NCBI RefSeq assembly: GCF_016863315.1
Contig: NZ_BOOQ01000002.1
Span: 558,001-622,000, forward strand
DNA: 64,000 nt
From: Planotetraspora silvatica
Lineage (GTDB): Bacteria > Actinomycetota > Actinomycetes > Streptosporangiales > Streptosporangiaceae
Reading direction: 5' to 3'
Shown here one piece after another: positions 27,772-36,240 of this stretch (position 1 is its first letter; every line of letters starts with the position of its first letter). The position numbers and the translations under genes were made by a program. The notes below the pieces were generated by a model. That model was not told where the DNA came from and did not search any database. It saw only the letters and a list, made by a program, of their open reading frames with translations.

Positions 27772-29223
27772 ATGTCCACCCTCCAGCGGCTGACCGCACG
27801 GCTGGGCGAGATCCTGGACCGGGACTCGGTGATCACCGATCCCGTACGGCTGCGCACCTACGACTGCGACGGGCTCACCTACCACCGGGCCACCCCCGGC
27901 GTCGTCGTGCTTCCGGAGTCGGCCGAGCAGATCGCGGCCGTGGTGCGGCTGTGCGACGAGTACGGTGTGCCGTTCGTGGCGCGGGGATCCGGGACCGGAT
28001 TGTCGGGCGGCGCCCTCCCCCGGACCGACGGAGTGCTCATCGTCACCTCGCGCATGCGCGAAATCCTGGAGATCGACATCCCCAACCGGCGCGCGGTGGT
28101 CGAGCCAGGGGTGACGAACCTGGCCATCACCGAGGCGGTCCGCGACCGGGGTCACTACTACGCACCCGACCCCTCCAGCCAGCAGATCTGCTCGATCGGC
28201 GGCAACGTCGCGGAGAATTCGGGCGGCGCCCACTGCCTGAAATACGGCTTCACGGTCAACCACGTCGTCGGGGTCGAGCTGGTCACCCCGCAGGGGGAGA
28301 TCGTCGAGCTGTCGGACCGCGATCCCGGCTACGACCTCCTCGGGGCCTTCATCGGCTCGGAGGGCACGCTCGGAATCGCCACCAAGATCACCGTACGGCT
28401 GTCGCGGACGCCCGAGGCGGTCACGACCGTGCTCGCGGCCTTCACCGGGATCGAGGGCGGCGGCCGGGCCGTGTCGGCGATCATCGGCGCGGGAATCGTC
28501 CCGGCGGCCATCGAGATGATGGACGCCCTGGCGATCGAGGCGGCCGAGGCCGCGGTCCACTGCGGCTATCCCGAGGGGGCGGGGGCCGTGCTCGTGGTGG
28601 AGCTCGACGGCCCGCACGCCGAGGTGGACCACCAGTTCGCCGCCGTCGAGCGGATCTGCCGCGAGACGGGCGCCTTCGAGATCCGGGTCGCCGCCTCCGC
28701 GGAGGAGCGGGCCGCGATCTGGAAGGGCCGCAAATCGGCCTTCGCCGCCGTGGGGCGGATCAGCCCCGCCTACATCGTCCAGGACGGGGTGGTCCCCCGG
28801 ACGGCGCTGCCCGAGGTCCTCGCCGGGATCGACCGGCTCCAGGAGGAGTTCGGCATCCGGGTGGCGAACGTGTTCCACGCGGGCGACGGGAACCTCCACC
28901 CTCTCGTCCTGTTCGACGACGCCGTACCCGGCCAGGGCGAGCGCGCCGAGACCGTCAGCGGCCGGATCCTCGACCTGTGCATCGAACACGGCGGCTCGAT
29001 AACCGGCGAACACGGCGTCGGTGTTGATAAATCTCGCTACATGCCGCGAATGTTCAGTGAGGAGGACCTCGACACCATGCAACTCGTCCGGTGCGCCTTC
29101 GACCCGAAGGGCCTGTCCAATCCCGGCAAGGTCTTCCCCACCCCACGGCTGTGCGGGGAGGTCCCCGGGGTGCGCAGGGGCGTCCACCCGCTCGTGGAGT
29201 CCGGCGCGGCCGAGCAGTTCTGA
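27772..29223 (+). CDS. glcD: Glycolate oxidase FAD subunit GlcD
   Basis: A 483-residue FAD-linked oxidase. The FAD-binding part has VPFVARGSGTGLSGGALP, PDPSSQQICSIGGNVAENSG and LLGAFIGSEGTLGI. The C-terminal cap shows NVFHAGDGNLHPLV and the metal/substrate loop GGSITGEHGVGVDKSRYM. It oxidises glycolate (or D-lactate) to glyoxylate, feeding malate synthase. A GAGGAGGAA site precedes ATG 27772. The next gene follows 49 bases on with its own AGGAGG site. Confidence 0.95.
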   Translation: MSTLQRLTARLGEILDRDSVITDPVRLRTYDCDGLTYHRATPGVVVLPESAEQIAAVVRLCDEYGVPFVARGSGTGLSGGALPRTDGVLIVTSRMREILEIDIPNRRAVVEPGVTNLAITEAVRDRGHYYAPDPSSQQICSIGGNVAENSGGAHCLKYGFTVNHVVGVELVTPQGEIVELSDRDPGYDLLGAFIGSEGTLGIATKITVRLSRTPEAVTTVLAAFTGIEGGGRAVSAIIGAGIVPAAIEMMDALAIEAAEAAVHCGYPEGAGAVLVVELDGPHAEVDHQFAAVERICRETGAFEIRVAASAEERAAIWKGRKSAFAAVGRISPAYIVQDGVVPRTALPEVLAGIDRLQEEFGIRVANVFHAGDGNLHPLVLFDDAVPGQGERAETVSGRILDLCIEHGGSITGEHGVGVDKSRYMPRMFSEEDLDTMQLVRCAFDPKGLSNPGKVFPTPRLCGEVPGVRRGVHPLVESGAAEQF

Positions 29224-29272
29224 TGAGCACCTGCCCGCAGCCCCCGGCCGACTCTCACAGGAGGTGGCTGTC

Positions 29273-30499
29273 ATGAGCGCCGACGCCGATCTCGCCGCCT
29301 GCGGCACGACCGTCCGCCCGGCCGGCGACGGTGACGCGGTGGCCGGCGTGCTGCCGCGCTGGGTGGCGCTGCCCGAGACGACCGAGGACGTCTCGGCCGT
29401 GCTCCGCGTGGCCGCCGCGCACGACCTCGCCGTCGTGCCCACCGGCGCGGGGACGATGCTGGACTGGGGCCCGCCGCCCGGGCGCTGCGACCTGCTGGTC
29501 GACACCTGCTGCCTCAACGAGGTCCTCGAACACGCCGCCGGTGACCTGGTGACCCGCGTCCAGGCCGGGGTGACGCTCGGCTCCCTCGCCGAGACGCTGG
29601 CGTCGCAGGGCCAGCGCCTCGTCGCCGAGCCGCCGCTCGAGGGCTCGACCGTGGGCGGGATGCTCGCGACCGGAGTCGCCGGGCCCCTCGGGTTCCGGTA
29701 CGGCACCAGCCGCGACCTGCTCATCGGCGTCACCGTCGTGCTGGCCGACGGCACGATCGCCAAGTCGGGCGGCAAGGTCGTGAAGAACGTCGCGGGATAC
29801 GACCTCGGCAAGCTGTTCACCGGCTCGTACGGCACGCTCGGCGTCATCACGGAGGCGGCGTTCCGGCTGCATCCGCTGCCCGCCGACAGCCGGTGGGTCA
29901 CCGCACCCTTCCCCGAGGCGGGATCCGGGGACGCACCCGATCTCGCCGGAACACTGGCGGCGTCCGTCCTCGAACCCGCCGCGATCGAGCTCGACCGGCC
30001 CGTGCCCGGCGGCGGCATGCTCGCGGTCCTCGTCGAAGGCGTCGCCGCGGCCGAGCGGGCGAAAGCCGTACAGGACCTGATGGGGGCGGACGCCGAGATC
30101 GGCGAAGAACCGCCGTCCTGGTGGGGCCGCCTTCCCGGAGACGACCTCCTGCTGTCGTTGCGCGGGCTGCCGGCGGCGCTCGCGGCCACGCTCCGGGTGG
30201 TCGACGCGCAGGGCGCCCGCCTCGCCCTGACCCCGCACGTACGCGGCTCAGCGGGCACCTGCGACCTGCGCGTCGCCCTCCCGACGTCGTCGGATCCGGA
30301 TCGAGTCGCCGACTTCGTCACCGCCGTCCGCGACGGGATCCGGCCACTCGGCGGCCGGCTGACAGGCGTGACGCTGCCGCCCGATGTCGCGGTGGACTTC
30401 TGGGGCGAGACCGGAGCGCTCGGTCTCATGCGCCGGGTGAAGGACCGGTTCGACCCCGGCCACCGGATGTCGCCCGGCCGGTTCGTCGGAGGCATCTGA
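29273..30499 (+). CDS. glcE: Glycolate oxidase FAD-binding subunit GlcE
   Basis: A 408-residue FAD-binding_4 protein. Motifs include VVPTGAGTMLDWG, EPPLEGSTVGGMLATGVAGP and GGKVVKNVAGYDLGKLFTGS, the last a GlcE hallmark. The C-terminus ends FDPGHRMSPGRFVGG, as in the GlcD/GlcE family. It pairs with GlcD and GlcF in the oxidase complex. The ATG at 29273 has a full AGGAGG; the in-frame opening upstream is an overlap shadow. Confidence 0.94.
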   Translation: MSADADLAACGTTVRPAGDGDAVAGVLPRWVALPETTEDVSAVLRVAAAHDLAVVPTGAGTMLDWGPPPGRCDLLVDTCCLNEVLEHAAGDLVTRVQAGVTLGSLAETLASQGQRLVAEPPLEGSTVGGMLATGVAGPLGFRYGTSRDLLIGVTVVLADGTIAKSGGKVVKNVAGYDLGKLFTGSYGTLGVITEAAFRLHPLPADSRWVTAPFPEAGSGDAPDLAGTLAASVLEPAAIELDRPVPGGGMLAVLVEGVAAAERAKAVQDLMGADAEIGEEPPSWWGRLPGDDLLLSLRGLPAALAATLRVVDAQGARLALTPHVRGSAGTCDLRVALPTSSDPDRVADFVTAVRDGIRPLGGRLTGVTLPPDVAVDFWGETGALGLMRRVKDRFDPGHRMSPGRFVGGI

Positions 30500-30548
30500 T
30501 GAACCCCCGCAGCCGCAGGCCGCCGGACCGTCACAGGGAGGACGCCGC

Positions 30549-31808
30549 ATGGACCCCGAGCTGATCAAAGATTGCGTGCACTGCGGGTTCTGCCTGCCCA
30601 CCTGTCCCACGTACGTGTTGTGGGGCGAGGAGATGGACTCCCCTCGCGGGCGGATCCAGCTCATGGACCAGCACGTGCACGGCACGCCGGTCACCGACGA
30701 GATGGCGGGACACCTGGACGCCTGCCTCGGCTGCATGGCCTGCGTGACCGCCTGCCCCTCAGGCGTGCGGTACGACCGGTTGATCGAGCAGACGCGCGCC
30801 GTGGTCGAGGAGGAGCACACGCGGACGCCCGAGGAGCGGGCCCTGAGGGCCATGGTCTTCGCGCTGTTCCCCTATCGGCGCAGGCTCCGGGCGATGCGCC
30901 TGCCGATGGCGCTGAGCAAGCGGCTCCAGCCGCTGCTCGAACGCGCGAATCCGACGCTCGGCGCGATGGCCGAGCTCGCTCCCCCGACTGCCAGGCCGGT
31001 ACGGCTCCCGCCGGTGGTCAGGGCGCGCAGGCGGCGCAGGGCCACGGTGGGGCTGCTCACCGGCTGCGTCCAGGGCGAGTTCTTTCCACAGGTCAACGCG
31101 GCCACCGCCCGGGTGCTCGCACTCGAGGGCTGCGACGTGGTCATCCCGCCGCGGCAGGGGTGCTGCGGCGCGCTGTCGCTGCACTCGGGCCGCGAGGCGG
31201 AGGCGAAGAAGTTCGCCATGCGCACGATCGCGACGTTCGAACGGGCCGGGGTCGACACGGTCGTGGTCAACGCGGCCGGGTGCGGATCGAGCATGAAGGA
31301 CTACGCCGAGGTGCTGAAGGACGAGCCCGGCTGGTCCGGGCGTGCCGACGCGCTGGCGGTCCGCGACCTCGCCGAGTTCCTGGTCGAGCTGGGGCCGGTC
31401 GCCGAGCGCCACCCCCTGCCGGTCTCCGTCGCCTATCACGACGCCTGCCACCTGGCCCACGCCCAGGGCGTGCGGTCCCAGCCGCGTGAACTGCTGGGCG
31501 GCATCCCCGGACTCGACCTGCGGGAGATCGCGGAGTCCGCCATCTGCTGCGGGTCGGCCGGCACCTACAACCTGTTCCAGCCTGGGGCGGCCCGTGAGCT
31601 GGGCGACCGCAAGGCGGAAAGGGTACTGGCCACCGGCGCCGACCTGCTGGTCTCCGCCAATCCCGGCTGCACCATGCAGATCGCGGCCGCGACCAGGCGC
31701 GCGGGCAAGGGTGAGATCCGCGTCGCGCACACCGCGGAGGTGCTCGACGCCGCGCTGCGCGGGCTCTCCCCGCAGACCCTGGGGTGGGTCACGGAGGACG
31801 CCGGGTGA
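30549..31808 (+). CDS. glcF: Glycolate oxidase iron-sulfur subunit GlcF
   Basis: A 419-residue Fe-S protein. Two 4Fe-4S motifs lie at the N-terminus (CVHCGFCLPTCPT and CLGCMACVTACPS). Two CCG domains follow, with QGCCGALSLHSG and SAICCGSAGTYNLF, each closing a cysteine-rich heterodisulfide-reductase-type site. It carries electrons from GlcD/GlcE to the membrane quinone. GGGAGG precedes ATG 30549. The stop overlaps the iclR start as GTGA. Confidence 0.95.
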   Translation: MDPELIKDCVHCGFCLPTCPTYVLWGEEMDSPRGRIQLMDQHVHGTPVTDEMAGHLDACLGCMACVTACPSGVRYDRLIEQTRAVVEEEHTRTPEERALRAMVFALFPYRRRLRAMRLPMALSKRLQPLLERANPTLGAMAELAPPTARPVRLPPVVRARRRRRATVGLLTGCVQGEFFPQVNAATARVLALEGCDVVIPPRQGCCGALSLHSGREAEAKKFAMRTIATFERAGVDTVVVNAAGCGSSMKDYAEVLKDEPGWSGRADALAVRDLAEFLVELGPVAERHPLPVSVAYHDACHLAHAQGVRSQPRELLGGIPGLDLREIAESAICCGSAGTYNLFQPGAARELGDRKAERVLATGADLLVSANPGCTMQIAAATRRAGKGEIRVAHTAEVLDAALRGLSPQTLGWVTEDAG

Positions 31809-32539
31809 GCGTGCAGAGCGTCGACAGGGCGCTCGACGTTCTGGAGGCCCTCGCCGAGCAGGGCGGGCAGGCCGGCCTGTCGGAGATCGCGGCTCGGACG
31901 GGCCTGCCGTACGGGACGATCCACCGGCTCCTGCAGACGCTCCTCGCGCGCGGGTACGTCCGGCAGGAGTCCGACCGTCGTTACGCGCTCGGCGGGGCGC
32001 TGCTGCGGATCGGCGGCACGGCCGAGCGCATGGTCGCCGCCCGGGCCGAGCCGTACCTCGCGCGACTGGTGGAGTTGTCGGGCGAGACGGCGAACCTGGC
32101 CGTGCTGGAGGGCGACTTCGTCGTCTACGTGGCCCAGGTGCCGTCGCCGCGCAGGTTGCGCATGTTCGCCGAGGTGGGCCGGCGGGTGCTCCCCCACAGC
32201 ACGGCGGTCGGGAAGGTGCTGCTCGCCGAGCGCGCGGACGCCGCGGCGGTGTTCCAGCGGACCGGCCTGCCGCGCCGTACGGACAAGACCATCACGACCG
32301 TCGACGGCCTCCTCGGCGAGCTGGACGAGGTCCGCACCCGGGGGTACGCGCTGGACCTCGGCGAGGAGGAGGGCGGCGTGCACTGCATGGCGGTCCCGGT
32401 CGTGGACGGCGGCAGGACCTTCGCGGCGATGTCGGTGTCCGGCCCCGCCGACCGGATCGACGCCATCGACCGCGACGAGCTGGCCTCGATGTTGCGGAAG
32501 GTGGCCGGCGACTTCGGCTCAGCGGTCTTCGGTCTCTGA
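31805..32539 (+). CDS. IclR-family regulator of the glyoxylate block
   Basis: A 244-residue regulator: winged HTH (LSEIAARTGLPYGTIHRLLQ) and C-terminal effector domain (VGRRVLPHSTAVGKVLLAE, RTRGYALDLGEEEGGVHCMA). GTG at 31805 overlaps the glcF stop, so it is the last gene of the glcDEF transcript. The sites at 24905-24940 before aceB fit its family's binding preference. Glyoxylate or a related acid is the plausible effector; this is inferred. Confidence 0.92.
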   Translation: MSVQSVDRALDVLEALAEQGGQAGLSEIAARTGLPYGTIHRLLQTLLARGYVRQESDRRYALGGALLRIGGTAERMVAARAEPYLARLVELSGETANLAVLEGDFVVYVAQVPSPRRLRMFAEVGRRVLPHSTAVGKVLLAERADAAAVFQRTGLPRRTDKTITTVDGLLGELDEVRTRGYALDLGEEEGGVHCMAVPVVDGGRTFAAMSVSGPADRIDAIDRDELASMLRKVAGDFGSAVFGL

Positions 32540-32591
32540 AACGGTCGCTGATCCCCCACACTTTTGCGGCGTTTCCGTGGAGGATGAACGT

Positions 32592-32828
32592 ATGTGTCGA
32601 AGCATCAAGACCTTGCGTCCGCCGTTCACCGACGAGGTGACGGAGCAGGACATCCACGCGGCGGCCCTGCAGTACGTGCGGAAGATTTCGGGATTCCGGG
32701 CGCCCGCCTCGCACAACGCGGAGGCCTTCCAGCGCGCCGTCGAGGCGATAACCGAGGCCAGCGCGGCGCTTCTCGCGTCCCTGGAGGTCCGCGGCCAGCG
32801 ACCTCCCGGCGAGGCCGCCGCGTCGTGA
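32592..32828 (+). CDS. DUF2277 family protein
   Basis: A 78-residue protein starting MCRSIKTLRPP, the DUF2277 signature, with AALQYVRKISGFRAPASHNA in the middle. The Cys/Arg start and the length match the family; function is unknown. A GGAGG nine bases before ATG 32592 supports the start. Confidence 0.9.
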   Translation: MCRSIKTLRPPFTDEVTEQDIHAAALQYVRKISGFRAPASHNAEAFQRAVEAITEASAALLASLEVRGQRPPGEAAAS

Positions 32829-32918
32829 ATCCGTTCCGCGGGAAGTAGGGAACAGCCCGAGCGGGTCCGGCGGAGTAGGGGTGAAAGGCGCGAAGCCGCC
32901 AACGGAAGGATTCCCCCT

Positions 32919-32942
32919 ATGAACGGACAGAACGGGTGGTGA
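32919..32942 (+). CDS. Seven-codon leader ORF MNGQNGW
   Basis: ATG at 32919 is preceded by GGAAGGA (32905-32911) at good spacing. The frame reads MNGQNGW and its TGA (32940-32942) overlaps the GTG GTG of the sigma factor gene, which has no site of its own. It looks like a coupling leader. Confidence 0.4.
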   Translation: MNGQNGW

Positions 32943-33589
32943 GTACCGCGGCCACCGAACAGGGCACCCGACCCTGGAGTCGCCGTGCCGCCGCGCGAGG
33001 CCTCCAGGCCGGTCCGGGAGAAAACGCCACCGACGCCGGCCTGATCCGCGCGTCGCTGGCCGACCCCGACGAGTTCGCAGGCGTCTTCGACCGGCACTCC
33101 GACGAGATCCACGCCTACGCGAGCCGGCGGCTGGGCCTCGACCACGGGCACGCGGATGACGTGACGGCGGAGACGTTCCTCGTCGCGTTCCGCAAGCGGC
33201 ACCGGTACGACCTGGACCGGCCGGATGCCCGGCCATGGTTGTACGGCATCGCCGGCAACCTCATCTCCGGCCACCGCAGGTCGGAGGTCCGGCGTCTCAA
33301 GGCCCTCGCCCGGACGGCGGGCGGCGCCGAGACGCACGAGCTCCACGAGGAGGAGCGAAGCGCCGAACGAGCCAGCGCCGCGGCGCTGCGCCCCGTCCTC
33401 GCGGCCGCGCTCGCGCGGCTTTCCGCAGCCGAGCGGGAGTTGCTCCTGCTAGTCGCCTGGGCCGACCTCACCTACGAGGAGACCGCCCAGGCATTGAAGA
33501 TCCCGGCAGGGACGGTCCGCTCCCGGTTGCACCGGATCCGCGCGAAACTCCGCCGCCACCTTGACCTTCCCGAGGAGGGCACCCCATGA
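32936..33589 (+). CDS. ECF-subfamily RNA polymerase sigma factor
   Basis: A 217-residue sigma factor with region 2 (FDRHSDEIHAYASRRLG, DDVTAETFLVAFRKRH, RPWLYGIAGNLI) and region 4 (LSAAERELLLLVAWADLTYE, IPAGTVRSRLHRIRAKLRR). There is no C-terminal extension. The start is GTG 32936 or GTG 32939; the leader ORF overlaps both. ATGA overlap with the following CU044_5270 gene indicates a sigma/partner pair. It probably transcribes its own operon, but no -35/-10 match was found with confidence. Confidence 0.93.
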   Translation: MVSTAATEQGTRPWSRRAAARGLQAGPGENATDAGLIRASLADPDEFAGVFDRHSDEIHAYASRRLGLDHGHADDVTAETFLVAFRKRHRYDLDRPDARPWLYGIAGNLISGHRRSEVRRLKALARTAGGAETHELHEEERSAERASAAALRPVLAAALARLSAAERELLLLVAWADLTYEETAQALKIPAGTVRSRLHRIRAKLRRHLDLPEEGTP

Positions 33590-34677
33590 CCGACGAGTTC
33601 GACCTCATCGCCCAGGCCCGGCCCGAGGTGCGGGCCTACTCCCCCGCCGCCAAGGCGTCCGCCCGCCGCCGGCTGACCGCCGTTCCCAGCAGGCGGAAGC
33701 CGTACGGCATCGCGATCGCGGGAGTGGCCGTGGTCGCGGGCGCGAGCGTCGTGGCGGTCAACGTGCTGACGGCCACCCCCGGCGGCACCGGGCACGCACC
33801 CGCCGTGGCCGCGCTGCCGAAGGTCACGAACATGTCGGCAAGCGAGGTGCTCGGCAGGGCCGCGCAGGCCGTGACCGACCTCAAGCCGCGTAACGACCAG
33901 TTCATCAAGGTCATCTCGCAGACGATGTCTCCCGTCATGGGTGGTCACGCCGTGAGTGGAAACGATCCCGCTCCACCGCCCCGGCCCGATGGTGCCGTGA
34001 CGAAGCCGACTGGGCAGACCAGCACGGAGTTCCGGTACCTCTACCAGGCGAAGCGCACCATCTGGCTCTCGGCCGACGGCAGCAAGGATGGCGCACTCAA
34101 GACTCAGCACCTGAAGCCGCAGGCCTATCCGGGCTGGCCCATACCCGAGGGGGCCTACGCGGAGGCGGGCTCAACGGAATTGCTGAAGCTCCCCACCTGC
34201 GGCTATGTGCCGGAGACCACCTACACCAAACTCAAGAGGCTGCCGGCCGATGTGGAGGGGATGCGCGCCTACCTGTACTCCGGAGCAGTCAACAAGAATC
34301 CGCCTGACGCTCGGGCGTGGACATCGGTGGGAGACCTGCTCAGGGAGACCTACATGCCGGCGGCGCAGCGAGCGGCGTTGTTCAAGGCGGCCGCAACGAT
34401 CCCCGGCGTCAAGGTGACCGCGGGTGTCACGGACGCCGCCGGGCGCACAGGCATCGGCGTCGGCCGGGCCTCCATCGGCATCCGGTCGGACATCATCTTC
34501 GATGCGAAGACCTTCGAGTTGCTCGGCGAGCGGGGAACCGTCGTGGACGAGAAGGAGGCGAAGTCGCCCGTCGGCAGCGTCGTCGCATCCACCGCCCAGC
34601 TTCAGGTCTCGGTCACGGACACGGTGCCCAAGGCGCCGGATCCGATCAGCGAGAAGAAGGGCGTGAGCTGCGGCTGA
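33586..34677 (+). CDS. CU044_5270 family membrane protein
   Basis: A 363-residue protein. A short cytoplasmic N-terminus (MTDEFDLIAQARPEVRAYSP) with basic SARRRLTAVPSRRKP precedes one membrane helix (AIAGVAVVAGASVVAVNVL), followed by an exported domain. This is the plan of CU044_5270-type proteins encoded after ECF sigma genes, probably anti-sigma or surface sensor partners. Two cysteines (LPTCGYV and the terminal SCG) are in the exported part. ATG at 33586 overlaps the sigma gene stop. Confidence 0.8.
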   Translation: MTDEFDLIAQARPEVRAYSPAAKASARRRLTAVPSRRKPYGIAIAGVAVVAGASVVAVNVLTATPGGTGHAPAVAALPKVTNMSASEVLGRAAQAVTDLKPRNDQFIKVISQTMSPVMGGHAVSGNDPAPPPRPDGAVTKPTGQTSTEFRYLYQAKRTIWLSADGSKDGALKTQHLKPQAYPGWPIPEGAYAEAGSTELLKLPTCGYVPETTYTKLKRLPADVEGMRAYLYSGAVNKNPPDARAWTSVGDLLRETYMPAAQRAALFKAAATIPGVKVTAGVTDAAGRTGIGVGRASIGIRSDIIFDAKTFELLGERGTVVDEKEAKSPVGSVVASTAQLQVSVTDTVPKAPDPISEKKGVSCG

Positions 34678-34693
34678 CCGGCCGTCCGCGCCG

Positions 34694-34729
34694 CGGCGCC
34701 CGCCCCTCGAGCGTGAGAGGCGGGCGCCG
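34694..34729. terminator. Bidirectional hairpin between CU044_5270 and dctA
   Basis: A 15-pair stem with one mismatch (CGGCGCCCGCCCCTC, 34694-34708, with GAGAGGCGGGCGCCG, 34715-34729) closes a six-base loop between convergent genes. There is no T run. Confidence 0.8.
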
Positions 34730-34745
34730 TGCCGTACCGCTGGAT

Positions 34746-36122
34746 CTAGGACTGGAGGGCGGGCTCCTCATGGTCCTTCGGCGGTGTGGGTGCGTCCTCG
34801 TCCAGCAGGGTGGTCTCGTCGAACGGCTCCCGTCCGGCGAGCACCTCCTCGGCCCGTTCCCGGTCGAACTCGTTCGTCCATGTGGCGACGAGCACGGTGG
34901 CGATCGCGTTGCCCGCGAAGTTGGTCAGCGCGCGGGCCTCGGACATGAACCGGTCGATGCCGACGATGAGGCCGACGCCGTCGACCAGTTCGGGGCGGTG
35001 CGACTGCAGGCCGCTCGCGAGCGTCGCGAGGCCCGCGCCGGTCACGCCCGCTGCGCCCTTCGACGCGATCATCATGAAGGCCAGCAGGGCGATCTGCTCA
35101 CCGAGCTCGAGCGGAGCGCCCGTCGCCCTGGCCACGAACAGGGTGGCCATCGTGAGGTAGATGGCGGTCCCGTCGAGGTTGAACGAGTAGCCCGTCGGCA
35201 CGGTGATGCCGGCGACCGGACGGCTCACGCCGAGGTGCTCCATCTTGGCGATCAGGCGGGGCAGCGCCGACTCCGAGGACGACGTGGACAGGATGAGCAG
35301 GAACTCCCGCCGCAGGTAGTTCAGCAGCGCGAGCACGTTGATCCGGGCGACCGACCACAGCAGCGGCCCGAGGATCACGAAGACGAACACCAGGCAGGTC
35401 GCATAGAAGCTGACCATGATGAGGCCGAGGCTCTTGAGCGCGTCCATGCCCGTCGCGCCGACGACCGCCGCCATCGCGCCGAACGCGCCGACGGGCGCGG
35501 CCCACATGATCATGGCGAGGATGCGGAAGACGAGCCGCTGGATGTGCTCGATGCCGGCCAGGATCGGCGCCGCCTTCGGGCCCATGGCCTGGAGGGCGAA
35601 CCCGGCGAGGAGGGCGACGAGCAGCGTCTGCAGGACCTGGCCCTCGGTGAACGCCGACACGAGCGTGGTCGGGATGATGCCGAGCAGGAACTCGGTGGTG
35701 TCGCTCTCACCGCCGGTGGCCGCCTGGGCCTCCGCGGCCTTGCGGAGCTCGTCGGTGAGCTGCAGCCCCTGCCCCGGGTCGATGAGGTTGCCGACCACCA
35801 GGCCGATCGCGAGCGCGACCGTCGACATCACGAGGAAGTAGACGAGCGCCAGCCCGCCGACCTTGCCCACACTCGCCGCCTTGGCGACCGAGCCGACTCC
35901 CAGCACGATCGTGCAGAAGATGATCGGGCTGATCATCATCTTGATCAGCGCGACGAAGGCGGTGCCCAGCGGCTTGAGCGCCGCGCCCAGGTCGGGGGCG
36001 ACGAAGCCGACGGCGATGCCGGCCAACACCGCCACGATGACGGCGAGGTACAAATAACGGGTCCGGTCTGGGCGCATGGAGGTGGCGGCCTGGGGTTCAT
36101 CCGGGGACGCGGACATGGACAC
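34746..36122 (-). CDS. dctA: C4-dicarboxylate:cation symporter DctA
   Basis: A 458-residue DAACS transporter. Hallmarks: FVALIKMMISPIIFCTIVLG, TSSSESALPRLI (serine-rich reentrant loop), GYSFNLDGTAIYLTMA and ASKGAAGVTGAGLATLA, with NFAGNAIATVLVATW. It takes up succinate, fumarate or malate. GTG at 36122 has GAGGAAA at better spacing than ATG 36116. It is divergent from DcuS/DcuR, its likely regulators, and matches the glyoxylate block nearby in function. Confidence 0.95.
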   Translation of the reverse strand: MSMSASPDEPQAATSMRPDRTRYLYLAVIVAVLAGIAVGFVAPDLGAALKPLGTAFVALIKMMISPIIFCTIVLGVGSVAKAASVGKVGGLALVYFLVMSTVALAIGLVVGNLIDPGQGLQLTDELRKAAEAQAATGGESDTTEFLLGIIPTTLVSAFTEGQVLQTLLVALLAGFALQAMGPKAAPILAGIEHIQRLVFRILAMIMWAAPVGAFGAMAAVVGATGMDALKSLGLIMVSFYATCLVFVFVILGPLLWSVARINVLALLNYLRREFLLILSTSSSESALPRLIAKMEHLGVSRPVAGITVPTGYSFNLDGTAIYLTMATLFVARATGAPLELGEQIALLAFMMIASKGAAGVTGAGLATLASGLQSHRPELVDGVGLIVGIDRFMSEARALTNFAGNAIATVLVATWTNEFDRERAEEVLAGREPFDETTLLDEDAPTPPKDHEEPALQS

Positions 36123-36240
36123 TCACTTTCCTCGGGGGAAGGAACTTCAGTGGAGCGACTATGCGGCCCGATATGACCTGGGTCACTATTGCGTACATTT
36201 CGTTCATCACCGAAGTGCGCTCGTGGAAGTGAGACAGCAG

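Noticed and set aside
27700-30534. 944-codon minus-strand frame opposite glcD/glcE
   Set aside because: Shadow of two well-supported oxidase genes.
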